DNA from: an uncultured Arthrobacter sp.
GTDB lineage: Bacteria; Actinomycetota; Actinomycetes; Actinomycetales; Micrococcaceae
Assembly (NCBI RefSeq): GCF_902805515.1
Contig: NZ_CADCTE010000099.1
Location: forward strand, 1-40,894
DNA: 40,894 bases
Direction of reading: 5' to 3'
Part shown: piece after piece, positions 19,688-27,033 of the stretch
Numbering within the stretch: the stretch's first letter is position 1
How the letters are laid out: each line of letters begins with the position of its first letter
Position numbers and translations under genes: made by a program
Notes under the pieces: model-generated
What the model saw: only the letters and a program-made list of their open reading frames with translations
Databases searched by the model: none
Told to the model about the DNA's origin: nothing

Positions 19688-21108
19688 CTCACGAGAAGAT
19701 CACCCTTCCCGGAGTCTCGGACGACGACAGCGCCCTGATCAACGGCCTGGTCGAGCGACTGGACGCGAAGGCCCAGCGCAACCTCCTGCGGGCCTCCTAC
19801 TACGACGGCAAGCGCGCCATCCGCCAGGTCGGCACGATCATCCCGCCGCAGTATTACCGCCTGGGCATCGTCCTCGGCTGGTCTGCCAAGGCGGTCGACA
19901 TCCTCGCCCGCCGCTGCAACCTCGACACGTTCGTATGGCCTGACGGCGAGCTCGACTCGATCGGCCTCGAGGATGTCATCGAGGGCAACCACCTGGGGCA
20001 GGAAGTCTCCTCAGCCCTCGTGTCGTCGCTCATCCACGGCACGTCCTTCCTCGTCAACACCCTCGGCGACGAGTCGGCCGGCGAACCCCGCGGACTGATC
20101 CACGTCAAGGACGCCCTCTCGGCGACCGGCGAGTGGAACCCGCGTACGCGGCGCATGGACAACCTGCTCTCCATCACAGACCGTGACGCCGACGGCAAGA
20201 CGACCGGCCTCGCTCTGTACCTCGACGGTGTGACACTGACCGCCGAGAAGGATGGCGGCGTGTGGTCTGTCGAACGCTCTGACCACAATTGGGGCGTCCC
20301 CGTCGAGCCGATGGTCTACAAGCCCCGTGTGGGCCGCCCCTTCGGCTCCTCGCGCATCTCCCGCCCCGTGATGAGCCTCCACGACCAGGCGCTTCGGACG
20401 GTCATCCGCATGGAGGGCCACGCCGACGTCTACTCGTTCCCCGAGATGTGGCTACTCGGTGCCGACGAGTCCATCTTCAAGAACGCCGACGGGTCGCAGA
20501 AGGCGTCCTGGCAGGTCATGCTCGGCCGGCTCAAGGGCATTCCCGACGACGAGGACGCCGCGAACCCGCGGGCCGACGTCAAGCAGTTCGCGGCCTCATC
20601 CCCGCAGCCGCACATCGACCAACTCAAGCAGCAGGCGCAGTTGTTCTCCGGCGAGACGTCGATCCCCCTGACATCCCTCGGCGTGTCTGACATGAGCAAC
20701 CCGACGTCGGCGGACTCCTACATCGCCAGCCGGGAAGACCTCATCGCCGAGGCTGAGGGCGCGACGGACGACTGGACACCCCCTCTGCGACGTGCCGTCC
20801 TGCGCTCCCTGGCGATGACCAACGGGCTGTCCGAGGTTCCGCTGCAGTGGCGCACCGTGGCCCCGAAGTGGCGCTCACCGCTGCACCTGTCCCGCGCGGC
20901 TCAGGCGGACGCCGGGGTCAAGCAACTCTCGGCGGTGCCGTGGCTCGCTGAGACTGAGGTCGGGCTCGAGCTTCTCGGCCTGTCCGAGCAGCAGATCCAG
21001 CGCGCCCTTGCCGATCGCCGACGGGTCGCCGGCACCACCGCACTCTCATCCATCCTCGAGCGCGCCGCACAGGTGAACGTCGATGACGACACCGACCCGG
21101 CTGCGTAA
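19684..21108 (+). CDS. portal protein
   Basis: A 474-residue protein of the SPP1 gp6-like portal family, the dodecameric ring at the capsid vertex through which DNA enters and leaves. Typical portal features are LRASYYDGKRAIRQVG near the N-terminus, WSAKAVDILARRCNLDTFVW, and the late FSGETSIPLTSLGVSDMSNP followed by TSADSYIASREDLI. GTG 19684 overlaps the terminase stop. Its last 26 bases overlap the next gene. Confidence 0.92.
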   Translation: MTHEKITLPGVSDDDSALINGLVERLDAKAQRNLLRASYYDGKRAIRQVGTIIPPQYYRLGIVLGWSAKAVDILARRCNLDTFVWPDGELDSIGLEDVIEGNHLGQEVSSALVSSLIHGTSFLVNTLGDESAGEPRGLIHVKDALSATGEWNPRTRRMDNLLSITDRDADGKTTGLALYLDGVTLTAEKDGGVWSVERSDHNWGVPVEPMVYKPRVGRPFGSSRISRPVMSLHDQALRTVIRMEGHADVYSFPEMWLLGADESIFKNADGSQKASWQVMLGRLKGIPDDEDAANPRADVKQFAASSPQPHIDQLKQQAQLFSGETSIPLTSLGVSDMSNPTSADSYIASREDLIAEAEGATDDWTPPLRRAVLRSLAMTNGLSEVPLQWRTVAPKWRSPLHLSRAAQADAGVKQLSAVPWLAETEVGLELLGLSEQQIQRALADRRRVAGTTALSSILERAAQVNVDDDTDPAA

Positions 21109-21625
21109 CGACGTCCGCGCGCTGACAACTCTCGCCGAGCGCGACCTGTCCAAACTCTGGCAGCAGGTCACCACCGCGGCGGCTGCCCAACAGGCGCTGA
21201 ACGACACCCTTCCCGCCCTGATCGAGACCTACGGGATGGCCGCCGCAGCACTCGCGGCCGACTGGTACGACGAGGCCCGCGTCAAGGCTGGCGTGGGCGG
21301 CTCGTTCCGCGCATTCCCTATCGAGGTCCGCGACCCCGGCGCCCCGGTCCTCGCAGGCTGGGCGCTATCTGAGGGCAAGACGCTCGACACGGCCCGCGTA
21401 CTAGTGGCCGGCGGAGTCCAGCGGCGGATCGCCAACGCTGCCCGCTACACCGTCGCACGGTCCTCGATCGCAGACCCACGGGCTCAAGGCTGGCGCCGAG
21501 TGGGCGACGGCTCGTCCTGCCGGTTCTGCTCGATGCTCCTAGGCCGCGGCGCCGTCTACACCGAGGCGTCAGCGAGCTTCGACGCACATGACCACTGCGG
21601 CTGTTCAGCCGCCCCCGCCTTCTAG
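21083..21625 (+). CDS. MuF-like minor head protein
   Basis: A 180-residue protein following the portal, with the C-terminal signature of MuF-type head proteins: SSCRFCSMLLGRGAVYTEAS ending HDHCGCSAAPAF, which has Cys and His positioned to bind a metal. The N-terminal half is helical. MuF proteins are packaged in small numbers and assist head assembly or ejection. A fused toxin or protease domain as in some MuF proteins is not seen. Confidence 0.85.
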   Translation: MTTPTRLRNDVRALTTLAERDLSKLWQQVTTAAAAQQALNDTLPALIETYGMAAAALAADWYDEARVKAGVGGSFRAFPIEVRDPGAPVLAGWALSEGKTLDTARVLVAGGVQRRIANAARYTVARSSIADPRAQGWRRVGDGSSCRFCSMLLGRGAVYTEASASFDAHDHCGCSAAPAF

Positions 21626-21681
21626 GCGCACAGACCTCCCCGACCGCAACGGCCGGGAACAACCCGCAACGGGAGCACCAC

Positions 21682-22164
21682 ATGTCCGAGCAGACCGCAG
21701 AGGCCGCCGCAACGGAGACCGAAGCCCCCGCCACTACCGACCAGGCCGAACAGAAGCCCACCGAAACGGTCGACTTCTGGAAGCAGAAGGCCCGCGAGCA
21801 AGAGAAGCGCGCCAAGGAGAACGCCGACGCCGCAAAGCGTCTCGGCGAACTCGAGGAGTCGCAGAAGTCCGAGTCGCAGAAGGCGGCCGACCGCCTGCGG
21901 CAGGCCGAGGAAAAGGCCACGTCGCTCGAGTTCCGGGCAACCGTGGCCGAGGTGGCAAGCGCGTCAGGCGTCCCGGTGGCAATCCTCGCCGGCCCGACCG
22001 AACGGTCCGCAGAAGGCATCAAGGCGTACGCCGAGCAGCTCCAAGAGTGGGCCGGCGAGCGCAAGAAGAACGGCAACCGCGTGCCACGCGAGGGCCAAAC
22101 CCCATCTCCCGCTGAGGGTTCCGAGCGCCAGTTCGCGCAAGAGCTCTTTAGCTCCGGGAACTAA
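21682..22164 (+). CDS. capsid scaffolding protein
   Basis: A 160-residue, highly charged protein dominated by a long coiled coil (about 30-85: VDFWKQKAREQEKRAKENAD and LEESQKSESQKAADRLRQAE). An acidic N-terminus (AAATETEAPATTDQAEQ) and a C-terminus ending in a likely capsid-binding helix complete it. The position directly before the major capsid gene is standard for scaffolds, which guide capsid assembly and then leave. Confidence 0.88.
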   Translation: MSEQTAEAAATETEAPATTDQAEQKPTETVDFWKQKAREQEKRAKENADAAKRLGELEESQKSESQKAADRLRQAEEKATSLEFRATVAEVASASGVPVAILAGPTERSAEGIKAYAEQLQEWAGERKKNGNRVPREGQTPSPAEGSERQFAQELFSSGN

Positions 22165-22182
22165 CCCGAAAGGAGTACGGCT

Positions 22183-23097
22183 GTGGCCGTCCTCGCTACA
22201 AGCAACATCACTCTGCCCAAGACCATCGCCGCTGGCATGTTCAGCAAGGCCACGACCGGCTCCGCTGTCGCCGCCCTTTCGGGCGCCGAGCCGCAGCAGT
22301 TCGGCGAGGTCACCCACATGACCCTCACCGGGCGCCCCCGCGCCGAGTACGTCGGGGAGGGCGCCGTCAAGGGCTCCACCAACGCCACCTTCGGAACCAA
22401 GGTCGTCACGCCCCACAAGGCGCAGGTCACCATGCGGTTCAACGAGGAGGTCCAGTGGGCCGACGAGGACTACCAGCTCGGCGTCCTCACCACCCTCGCC
22501 AACGAGGGCGGCATCGCCCTCGCCCGCGCGCTCGACCTCGGCGTGTTCCACGGCATCAACCCCCTCACGGGTACCGCCATCGCCTCGATCGTGGCCGGTG
22601 ACCGACTCGCCACCACGACGAACAGCGTCGAGCTCGTCACCGCCACGGTGAACACGCCCGACACCGTGATCGAGCAGGCGGCCGGCATGGTCATCGCCGA
22701 CGGGTATGTCCCCAACGGCATCGCGTTCGACCCGACCTACGCCTGGACCGTGGCGACCGCCCGGTACGGCGACGGCCGCAAGAAGTACCCGGAGCTGGGC
22801 TTCGGCTCCAACCTGACGACCTTCGAGGGTCTGCAGGCGTACAGCTCCTCCACCGTGTCGGCCACCCCCGAGGCGACCAACACGAACGTCAAGGCCATCG
22901 TCGGCGACTGGTCCCTGCTCCGGTGGGGCGTCCAGCGTCGCATCCCGGTCGAGCTCATCAAGTTCGGTGACCCGGACGGCCAGGGCGACCTCAAGCGTCA
23001 GAACCAGATCGCCCTCCGTCTCGAGGTCGTCTACGGCTGGGGTGTCATGGACCTCGACGGCTTCGCCGTCGTGCGTGACGCGGTCGCCAACGTCTGA
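22183..23097 (+). CDS. major capsid protein (HK97 fold)
   Basis: A 304-residue capsid protein. Actinophage HK97-fold traits include an N-terminal arm (TSNITLPKTIAAGMFSKATT), the E-loop-like GRPRAEYVGEGAVKGSTNAT, the spine helix NEGGIALARALDLGVFHGIN, and the C-terminal IALRLEVVYGWGVMDLDGFA. No protease domain is fused and none is next door, so maturation does not rely on an adjacent phage protease. AGGAG 7 bases before GTG 22183 sets the start. Confidence 0.93.
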   Translation: MAVLATSNITLPKTIAAGMFSKATTGSAVAALSGAEPQQFGEVTHMTLTGRPRAEYVGEGAVKGSTNATFGTKVVTPHKAQVTMRFNEEVQWADEDYQLGVLTTLANEGGIALARALDLGVFHGINPLTGTAIASIVAGDRLATTTNSVELVTATVNTPDTVIEQAAGMVIADGYVPNGIAFDPTYAWTVATARYGDGRKKYPELGFGSNLTTFEGLQAYSSSTVSATPEATNTNVKAIVGDWSLLRWGVQRRIPVELIKFGDPDGQGDLKRQNQIALRLEVVYGWGVMDLDGFAVVRDAVANV

Positions 23098-23246
23098 TGG
23101 GCCGCTTCGTGAATGACGCGACGGGGGTCACCTTCTCCGTCGATGACAGCAAGGACGAGCGGTACGCGGTCGGCTATACGCCCGCCGACGAGCCCGAGTC
23201 CAAGGCGCCGGCCAAGCGGTCGACGTCCAGCAAGTCCAGCAAGTAA
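23097..23246 (+). CDS. 49-residue protein after capsid gene
   Basis: ATG overlaps the capsid stop. The N-terminal 30 residues (MGRFVNDATGVTFSVDDSKD, then ERYAVGYTP) have a beta character and the tail is Lys/Ser-rich (KRSTSSKSSK). Similar short proteins often follow the capsid gene in actinophages. Function unknown. Confidence 0.65.
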   Translation: MGRFVNDATGVTFSVDDSKDERYAVGYTPADEPESKAPAKRSTSSKSSK

Positions 23247-23261
23247 CCGAGGGGGGCGGCC

Positions 23262-23792
23262 ATGACTTACGCAACGGCACAAGATGTCGCAGTTGAGCTT
23301 GGCCGCCCCGCCTCGAGCCAGGCGGAGTCCGACCAGTGGGATGCCTGGCTGGCCCGGGCCGAGCGGAACATCGCCCGCGGCTTCACGCAAGCCAGCCTGG
23401 TCCTCGCCACACAGGTCGGGCTAGGAGCGCCCACCGAGGACGACGTCAGGGATGTCGAGGTGTCCGCGGTCCTGCGGAAGATCGCCAACCCCAGCGGCTT
23501 CACCTCCGTTACACGCTCCATCGACGACGCCACCCTGACAACCCGCCGCGAGGGTCCTGGCGTGGACGGCGACCCGCTAGCCATTACCGACGCGGAGTGG
23601 AAGATCCTGCTCCCTGTCGCAAGCGCACAGGGCGGCGCGTTCACCGTCGACACCCTGGGAACCTCGGGCGTCCACATGCCCTGGTGCGCGCTCTACTTCG
23701 CTGCCCTCTATTGCTCCTGCGGTGCCGACCTCACCAACTTTGAATACCCGCTGTACGAGGGCGGGGCGTTGACCGAGGGCAGCGAACTGTGA
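23262..23792 (+). CDS. head-tail adaptor (gp19/gp15-like)
   Basis: A 176-residue head completion protein. The helical N-terminus (MTYATAQDVAVELGRPASSQ, then WDAWLARAERNIARGF) and a conserved central part (EVSAVLRKIANPSGFTSVTR, then DATLTTRREGPGVDG) match the adaptor ring proteins that attach below the portal. Start ATG 23262 is preceded by GAGGGGGG. It overlaps the next gene by 1 base. Confidence 0.8.
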   Translation: MTYATAQDVAVELGRPASSQAESDQWDAWLARAERNIARGFTQASLVLATQVGLGAPTEDDVRDVEVSAVLRKIANPSGFTSVTRSIDDATLTTRREGPGVDGDPLAITDAEWKILLPVASAQGGAFTVDTLGTSGVHMPWCALYFAALYCSCGADLTNFEYPLYEGGALTEGSEL

Positions 23793-24193
23793 TGCACGAG
23801 GTCACCGTCGCGTTGCCCGAGATGCGCGCGATGGCCGAGGCACTCATGGTCGACGCGGGCGTCGGTCTAAGACTCCTCGACAACGAGTGGGTCCTCGTGG
23901 ATGGCATCGAGGTGCAGGCCACGGCAACCCTCTTCTTCGCCGCGTGCAAGGTGCAGACGGCCGGCGTGCAGCCCCGCGAGGCGCAGGTCGGTGGGCGCAC
24001 CGCGGTCGAGGTCCGCACCGAGCTTCACCTCCCCGCAGACACCGCCCCGCTCTCGGTTGGCGACATCTGGGAGATCACCGCGGCGCACCCCCTGTCCCTG
24101 TCTGTGGTCGGTCAACGTCTCCGCGTCACTGCTCCGGTCGCGGGCACGTTCAAGACGGCCCGCCGCTATCAGGTCGAGGAGGTCGTCTCGTGA
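23792..24193 (+). CDS. head-tail stopper/connector protein
   Basis: A 133-residue protein in the connector position. An N-terminal helix (MRAMAEALMVDAGVGLRLLD) precedes a beta-rich domain (TELHLPADTAPLSVGDIWEI, then VVGQRLRVTAPVAGT). That layout is common among head-closure or stopper proteins of siphoviruses. The name is inferred from order and fold class. Confidence 0.7.
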   Translation: MHEVTVALPEMRAMAEALMVDAGVGLRLLDNEWVLVDGIEVQATATLFFAACKVQTAGVQPREAQVGGRTAVEVRTELHLPADTAPLSVGDIWEITAAHPLSLSVVGQRLRVTAPVAGTFKTARRYQVEEVVS

Positions 24194-24576
24194 TCTCCGG
24201 TGACGCTTCCGAGTTCTACGCCCTCGCTCGTGACTTCGGGGTTGCCGACAAGGCAGCCCTTCCGACCGCCCGGCCAGCAATCCAGGCCGGCGCCGAGCTC
24301 ACCAAGCAGGCGTGGCAGTCGAACGCTCGAGCAACGTCCGGCACGCACGGTCGGCACTACCCGAACAGCATCACCTACGACACGCGCATCCTTGCCGGGT
24401 CGGTGATCGGTGAGGTTGGCCCCGACTCGTCGCGGCCCCAAGGTGGCATGGGTCGTGGCTTCGAGTTCGGCTCGGAGAACCAGCCCCCCCACCTCGACGG
24501 CCTCCGAGCGATGGACACCACGGCCCCCGCGGTCGAGAAGCTCCTCGGCGAGGCGATCGAGGGGCTCCTGCCGTGA
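24190..24576 (+). CDS. HK97 gp10-like tail-completion protein
   Basis: A 128-residue protein with the order of HK97 gp10-type proteins. The N-terminal helices (EFYALARDFGVADKAALPTA, then IQAGAELTKQAWQSNARATS) are followed by a short hydrophobic strand (AGSVIGEVGPDS) and RGFEFGSENQPPHLDGLRAM. It links neck and tail or helps tube assembly. GTGA overlap upstream and overlap of 4 bases downstream. Confidence 0.78.
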   Translation: MISGDASEFYALARDFGVADKAALPTARPAIQAGAELTKQAWQSNARATSGTHGRHYPNSITYDTRILAGSVIGEVGPDSSRPQGGMGRGFEFGSENQPPHLDGLRAMDTTAPAVEKLLGEAIEGLLP

Positions 24577-24938
24577 GTGACCTAGACGCCCTCATCTCGC
24601 GCCTCACGACCGCTGGCGTGGTCCGCGTCTACAAGTTCGGCTCCGTGCCTGCCAGCCCCTCCTACCCCTACGCCGTGGTCTCTCCGGCCTACGGGGCACC
24701 CACCGTCCGCACGCTCGACGGGTCCGGCAAGCCGATCGGCCGCTTCACCGTCCAGTTCTTCGGTCGCCTGATCGACGGGCTGGTCGACGCTGCAGCCAAG
24801 GCGTTCGTCGCGTTCGACGGCGTGGAGTTGTCGGAGCTCGACGGCGACCCCGTCGCCTGGCAGGAACTCTCAACCCCCCCCTACCGAGACCCCGATACGG
24901 CGGGCGTTCTCGACATCACCCACACCTACCGATTCTGA
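24573..24938 (+). CDS. tail terminator protein
   Basis: A 121-residue protein with the length and shape of gpU/DUF3168-type tail terminators, which cap the tube and join it to the head. It begins with a helix (LDALISRLTTAGVVRVYKFG), then SYPYAVVSPAYGAPTVRTLD, a helix (LVDAAAKAFVAFDGVEL), and a C-terminal strand ending LDITHTYRF. Gene order between gp10-like and major tail protein supports this. Confidence 0.8.
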   Translation: MSDLDALISRLTTAGVVRVYKFGSVPASPSYPYAVVSPAYGAPTVRTLDGSGKPIGRFTVQFFGRLIDGLVDAAAKAFVAFDGVELSELDGDPVAWQELSTPPYRDPDTAGVLDITHTYRF

Positions 24939-24948
24939 GGAGCCCGCC

Positions 24949-25125
24949 ATGCCCGAGTACGTCCGCGTAAAGGACAAGCAGACCGGCCACGAGTTTTCGA
25001 TGCCCGCGGGCACGTTCGATGAGGACGCCGTGACGGTGCTCAAGAAGGACGCCGTCGACGCCGGGGGCGAGCCGCTCCCGACGAAGCACAAGACCACCGC
25101 CGACCAGGCGGCCAGCAACAAGTAA
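24949..25125 (+). CDS. 58-residue protein before major tail gene
   Basis: GAGGAG precedes ATG 24949 by 7 bases. The N-terminus has RVKDKQTGHEFSMPAGTFDE, followed by a Lys-rich hydrophilic tail. It resembles the short protein at 23097 in plan: a small acidic head and a flexible basic tail ending in Lys. Function unknown. Confidence 0.65.
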   Translation: MPEYVRVKDKQTGHEFSMPAGTFDEDAVTVLKKDAVDAGGEPLPTKHKTTADQAASNK

Positions 25126-25158
25126 CGCGGCCACGCCGCACTCGACAAGGAGAAGCAA

Positions 25159-25701
25159 ATGGTCGCACCCAAGAAGCCTCAGCTCGTCATCGCGAACGGC
25201 AAGGACTCCTGGTTCTTCGTCCCCGCGATTGCGAACAAGAACGCCCCCACCATCACCGAGATCAACGCAGCGTCGGGTCTCAACATCTCGTGCTACCTGT
25301 GGTCGGACTTCGAGGGGATCACCTCGAGTACCGGCAAGGTGTCTCTGCCGCGCCTGCTGTGCGAGCTCACGTCCTACGAGGCGAACGACGTCACGTCGTA
25401 CTCGTTCACCGACCTCGACTTCGCGTTCGCCCCCCAGGCCGCCGCCGCCTCCGACGGCAAGGCTGCGTGGGACAAGTTCAAGGCGGGTGGCCTGTCGGGC
25501 TTCCTCGTCCAGCGCCAGGGAGTCACGGCCGATCAGACCGCCCCCGAGGCGACCGTCGGTCAGTTCTTCAACGTCATCCCCGTGGAGATCGGCAAGGCGG
25601 TTCCCGGCAAGACGAGCACCGACGCGGCCGGCGTCTACCGCGCCGTCTCCCCGGTGGCCGTCACGGGCGAGCCTGCCTGGAACGTCGCCGCTGTCGCCTG
25701 A
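25159..25701 (+). CDS. major tail tube protein
   Basis: A 180-residue tube subunit. It begins VAPKKPQLVIANGKDSWFFV, has the beta-sandwich-like middle CYLWSDFEGITSSTGKVSLP, and ends SPVAVTGEPAWNVAAVA. An AAGGAGA ribosome-binding site lies 6 bases upstream of ATG 25159. A strong hairpin follows 11 bases after the stop, consistent with a highly expressed gene needing its own 3' end. Confidence 0.85.
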   Translation: MVAPKKPQLVIANGKDSWFFVPAIANKNAPTITEINAASGLNISCYLWSDFEGITSSTGKVSLPRLLCELTSYEANDVTSYSFTDLDFAFAPQAAAASDGKAAWDKFKAGGLSGFLVQRQGVTADQTAPEATVGQFFNVIPVEIGKAVPGKTSTDAAGVYRAVSPVAVTGEPAWNVAAVA

Positions 25702-25712
25702 TCCACCTGACG

Positions 25713-25749
25713 GACCCCCGACCGCTGTCGCCCTCCGCGGTCGGGGGTC
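25713..25749 (+). terminator. long perfect hairpin after tail tube gene
   Basis: A perfect 13-bp stem (GACCCCCGACCGC, 25713-25725, with 25737-25749) and an 11-nt loop follow the tail tube stop. No T-run follows, so it may reduce rather than stop transcription, or protect the 3' end of the tail tube mRNA. Such a device can set the ratio of tube protein to the downstream chaperones. Confidence 0.65.
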
Positions 25750-25780
25750 TCACCACCACCACCACCACAAGGACACCGCC

Positions 25781-25969
25781 ATGATCGAAGTTATCGTCCC
25801 CGACCACGAGGACACCTGGAAGTTCGACGACGTCACAAAGTGGCATGTCGACAACCTCGGCCACCTGCACCTTCAGTACCCCACCGGTCGGGGCAACGCA
25901 GCGACGTTCGCCCCCGGCGCCTGGCTGACGGTGTGTGACATCACCACCGACCCCGCGGCGGTGAAGTGA
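25781..25969 (+). CDS. 62-residue protein between tube and chaperone genes
   Basis: The ATG follows CACAAGGACACCGCC (AAGGA ribosome-binding site). The protein (MIEVIVPDHEDTWKFDDVTK, then WHVDNLGHLHLQYP) is beta-rich and His/Trp-rich without Cys. The ATG of the chaperone gene overlaps its stop. Function unknown; a tail-assembly accessory is plausible from location. Confidence 0.65.
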   Translation: MIEVIVPDHEDTWKFDDVTKWHVDNLGHLHLQYPTGRGNAATFAPGAWLTVCDITTDPAAVK

Positions 25970-26478
25970 TGGCTCAGACTGCCACGATCCGCCTCCTGAC
26001 TGGCGACTACCCGGACCGACTCAACAGCCTCTGGGCTGCCGCGATGGCCGCGCAGAACGACAAGACTCCCCGCACCCTCGCCGACGAGGACCCGTTCGAC
26101 GTCCTGTCGCGCGAGTATGAGGCACTCAAGGCCGAGGCTGAGGAAGCCGGCCTGTCGGTGACCATCAAGGCCGTTGGCCGCCGCGAGTGGCGCACCCTCA
26201 AGCAGAATCACCCGGCACGCGTCGAGGGTGACCCCGAGACGATCAAGGGCGACCGGCTCGCGGGTCTCAACACGTCGACCGTTGAGGACGACCTCGTCTA
26301 CGCCTCGCTCGTCTCGCCGGAGTTCACCAGCCGTGCCGCCTACGACGAGTGGGCCGACGCCCTCTCGGAGGGCGAGTTCCAGACCATCCTCACCCGTGCG
26401 TGGCAGCTCGCGAACGTGGCGCAGTACGACCCAAAATCACTGCCCGCCTCGCGGACCCCGAGCAACGCCGGGAACTGA
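25969..26478 (+). CDS. tail assembly chaperone, short form (G)
   Basis: A 169-residue helical acidic protein (AQTATIRLLTGDYPDRLNSL and FDVLSREYEALKAEAEEAGL). Located directly before the tape measure gene, it is the standard upstream product of the G/GT pair that coats the tape measure during assembly. The slippery heptamer CCCAAAA at 26430-26436 lies 42 bases before its stop. Confidence 0.85.
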   Translation: MAQTATIRLLTGDYPDRLNSLWAAAMAAQNDKTPRTLADEDPFDVLSREYEALKAEAEEAGLSVTIKAVGRREWRTLKQNHPARVEGDPETIKGDRLAGLNTSTVEDDLVYASLVSPEFTSRAAYDEWADALSEGEFQTILTRAWQLANVAQYDPKSLPASRTPSNAGN

Positions 26479-26849
26479 GCGTTGCGCGCGCCTGGGGCTA
26501 CCGACTCGAGGACTGGCGCGCGCTACCTGAGGACGACCGCGACCTTCTGCTGGCTGAGGATGCGCTCGTCTGTTCGCGGTGCGGGAACCTCCGCGCGCAA
26601 TGCTCCGACCCGTCGATCGACTGGCACCCGCAGGAGTCGGTGTGCTGGGCCACCGCCACGCGCGAGTGGGGCATCCGGCGCTTGCAGGCCAAGCACAAGG
26701 ACTTTGACTTCGAGAAGCGCGACGGGAACGGCGAGCTTGTGATGAGTCCGTTGGATGGCGTCGCGGTGTGGGTCAGCGATGTCGACCTGGAAGCACTAGG
26801 CGCGACGGAGGGCCCCGACCAGCCCGAGCAGCAAGCCAACGATGAGTAG
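25969..26849 (+). CDS. tail assembly chaperone, frameshifted long form (GT)
   Basis: A -1 shift on C CCA AAA at 26430-26436 moves the ribosome to the frame that reads ITARLADPEQRRELSVARAW onward and stops at TAG 26847-26849. The predicted product is 293 residues. The downstream part contains VCSRCGNLRAQCSDPSID and WHPQESVCW, which suggest a small metal site. Tail chaperone pairs with a programmed frameshift are conserved among siphoviruses; the heptamer here is an exact X XXY YYZ site in the right register. Confidence 0.85.
26430..26436 (+). promoter_or_regulatory. -1 ribosomal frameshift site CCCAAAA
   Basis: In the chaperone frame the codons read GAC CCA AAA, so the heptamer is C CCA AAA. 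Both tRNAs can re-pair one base back with CCC AAA. The -1 frame stays open for another 137 codons and codes for a protein resembling the T-part of GT chaperones. Confidence 0.88.
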
Positions 26850-26963
26850 CGCCGCGCCAATGGGAGCGGTCTGGGCGTCAGGGCTGCTGTCGATGAGTGG
26901 GATGAGAAGTACCACCACCCCAAACACCAAAAAGACCAAGGCGAGTCGCATGGGTGAGTTCAT
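26796..26963 (-). CDS. antisense 55-residue two-helix membrane protein
   Basis: The minus strand holds ATG (26961-26963) to TAG (26796-26798), coding MNSPMRLALVFLVFGVVVLL then IPLIDSSPDAQTAPIGAALL and a second hydrophobic helix ending GALRRA. Two clear membrane spans (about 6-24 and 35-51) are joined by a short acidic turn. It starts in the gap between chaperone and tape measure genes and overlaps the chaperone's last 54 bases. A G-run (GGGGGT) lies before the ATG. It is the only leftward gene inside the head-tail block. Confidence 0.55.
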   Translation of the reverse strand: MNSPMRLALVFLVFGVVVLLIPLIDSSPDAQTAPIGAALLIVGLLLGLVGALRRA

Positions 26964-27033
26964 ACCCCCACGCTAATCGGCTCTCGAGCTCGCTGCATCG
27001 GTAATCCCACCTATCTCTGCCGGGAGGTTGTCA

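Noticed and set aside
25751..25768. Six CAC codons in a row, reading as a six-histidine tag in one frame
   Set aside because: The stretch is in the gap before the 25781 gene, in a frame that does not belong to a supported protein start, and is an ordinary GC-rich triplet run. No vector or engineered sequence surrounds it.
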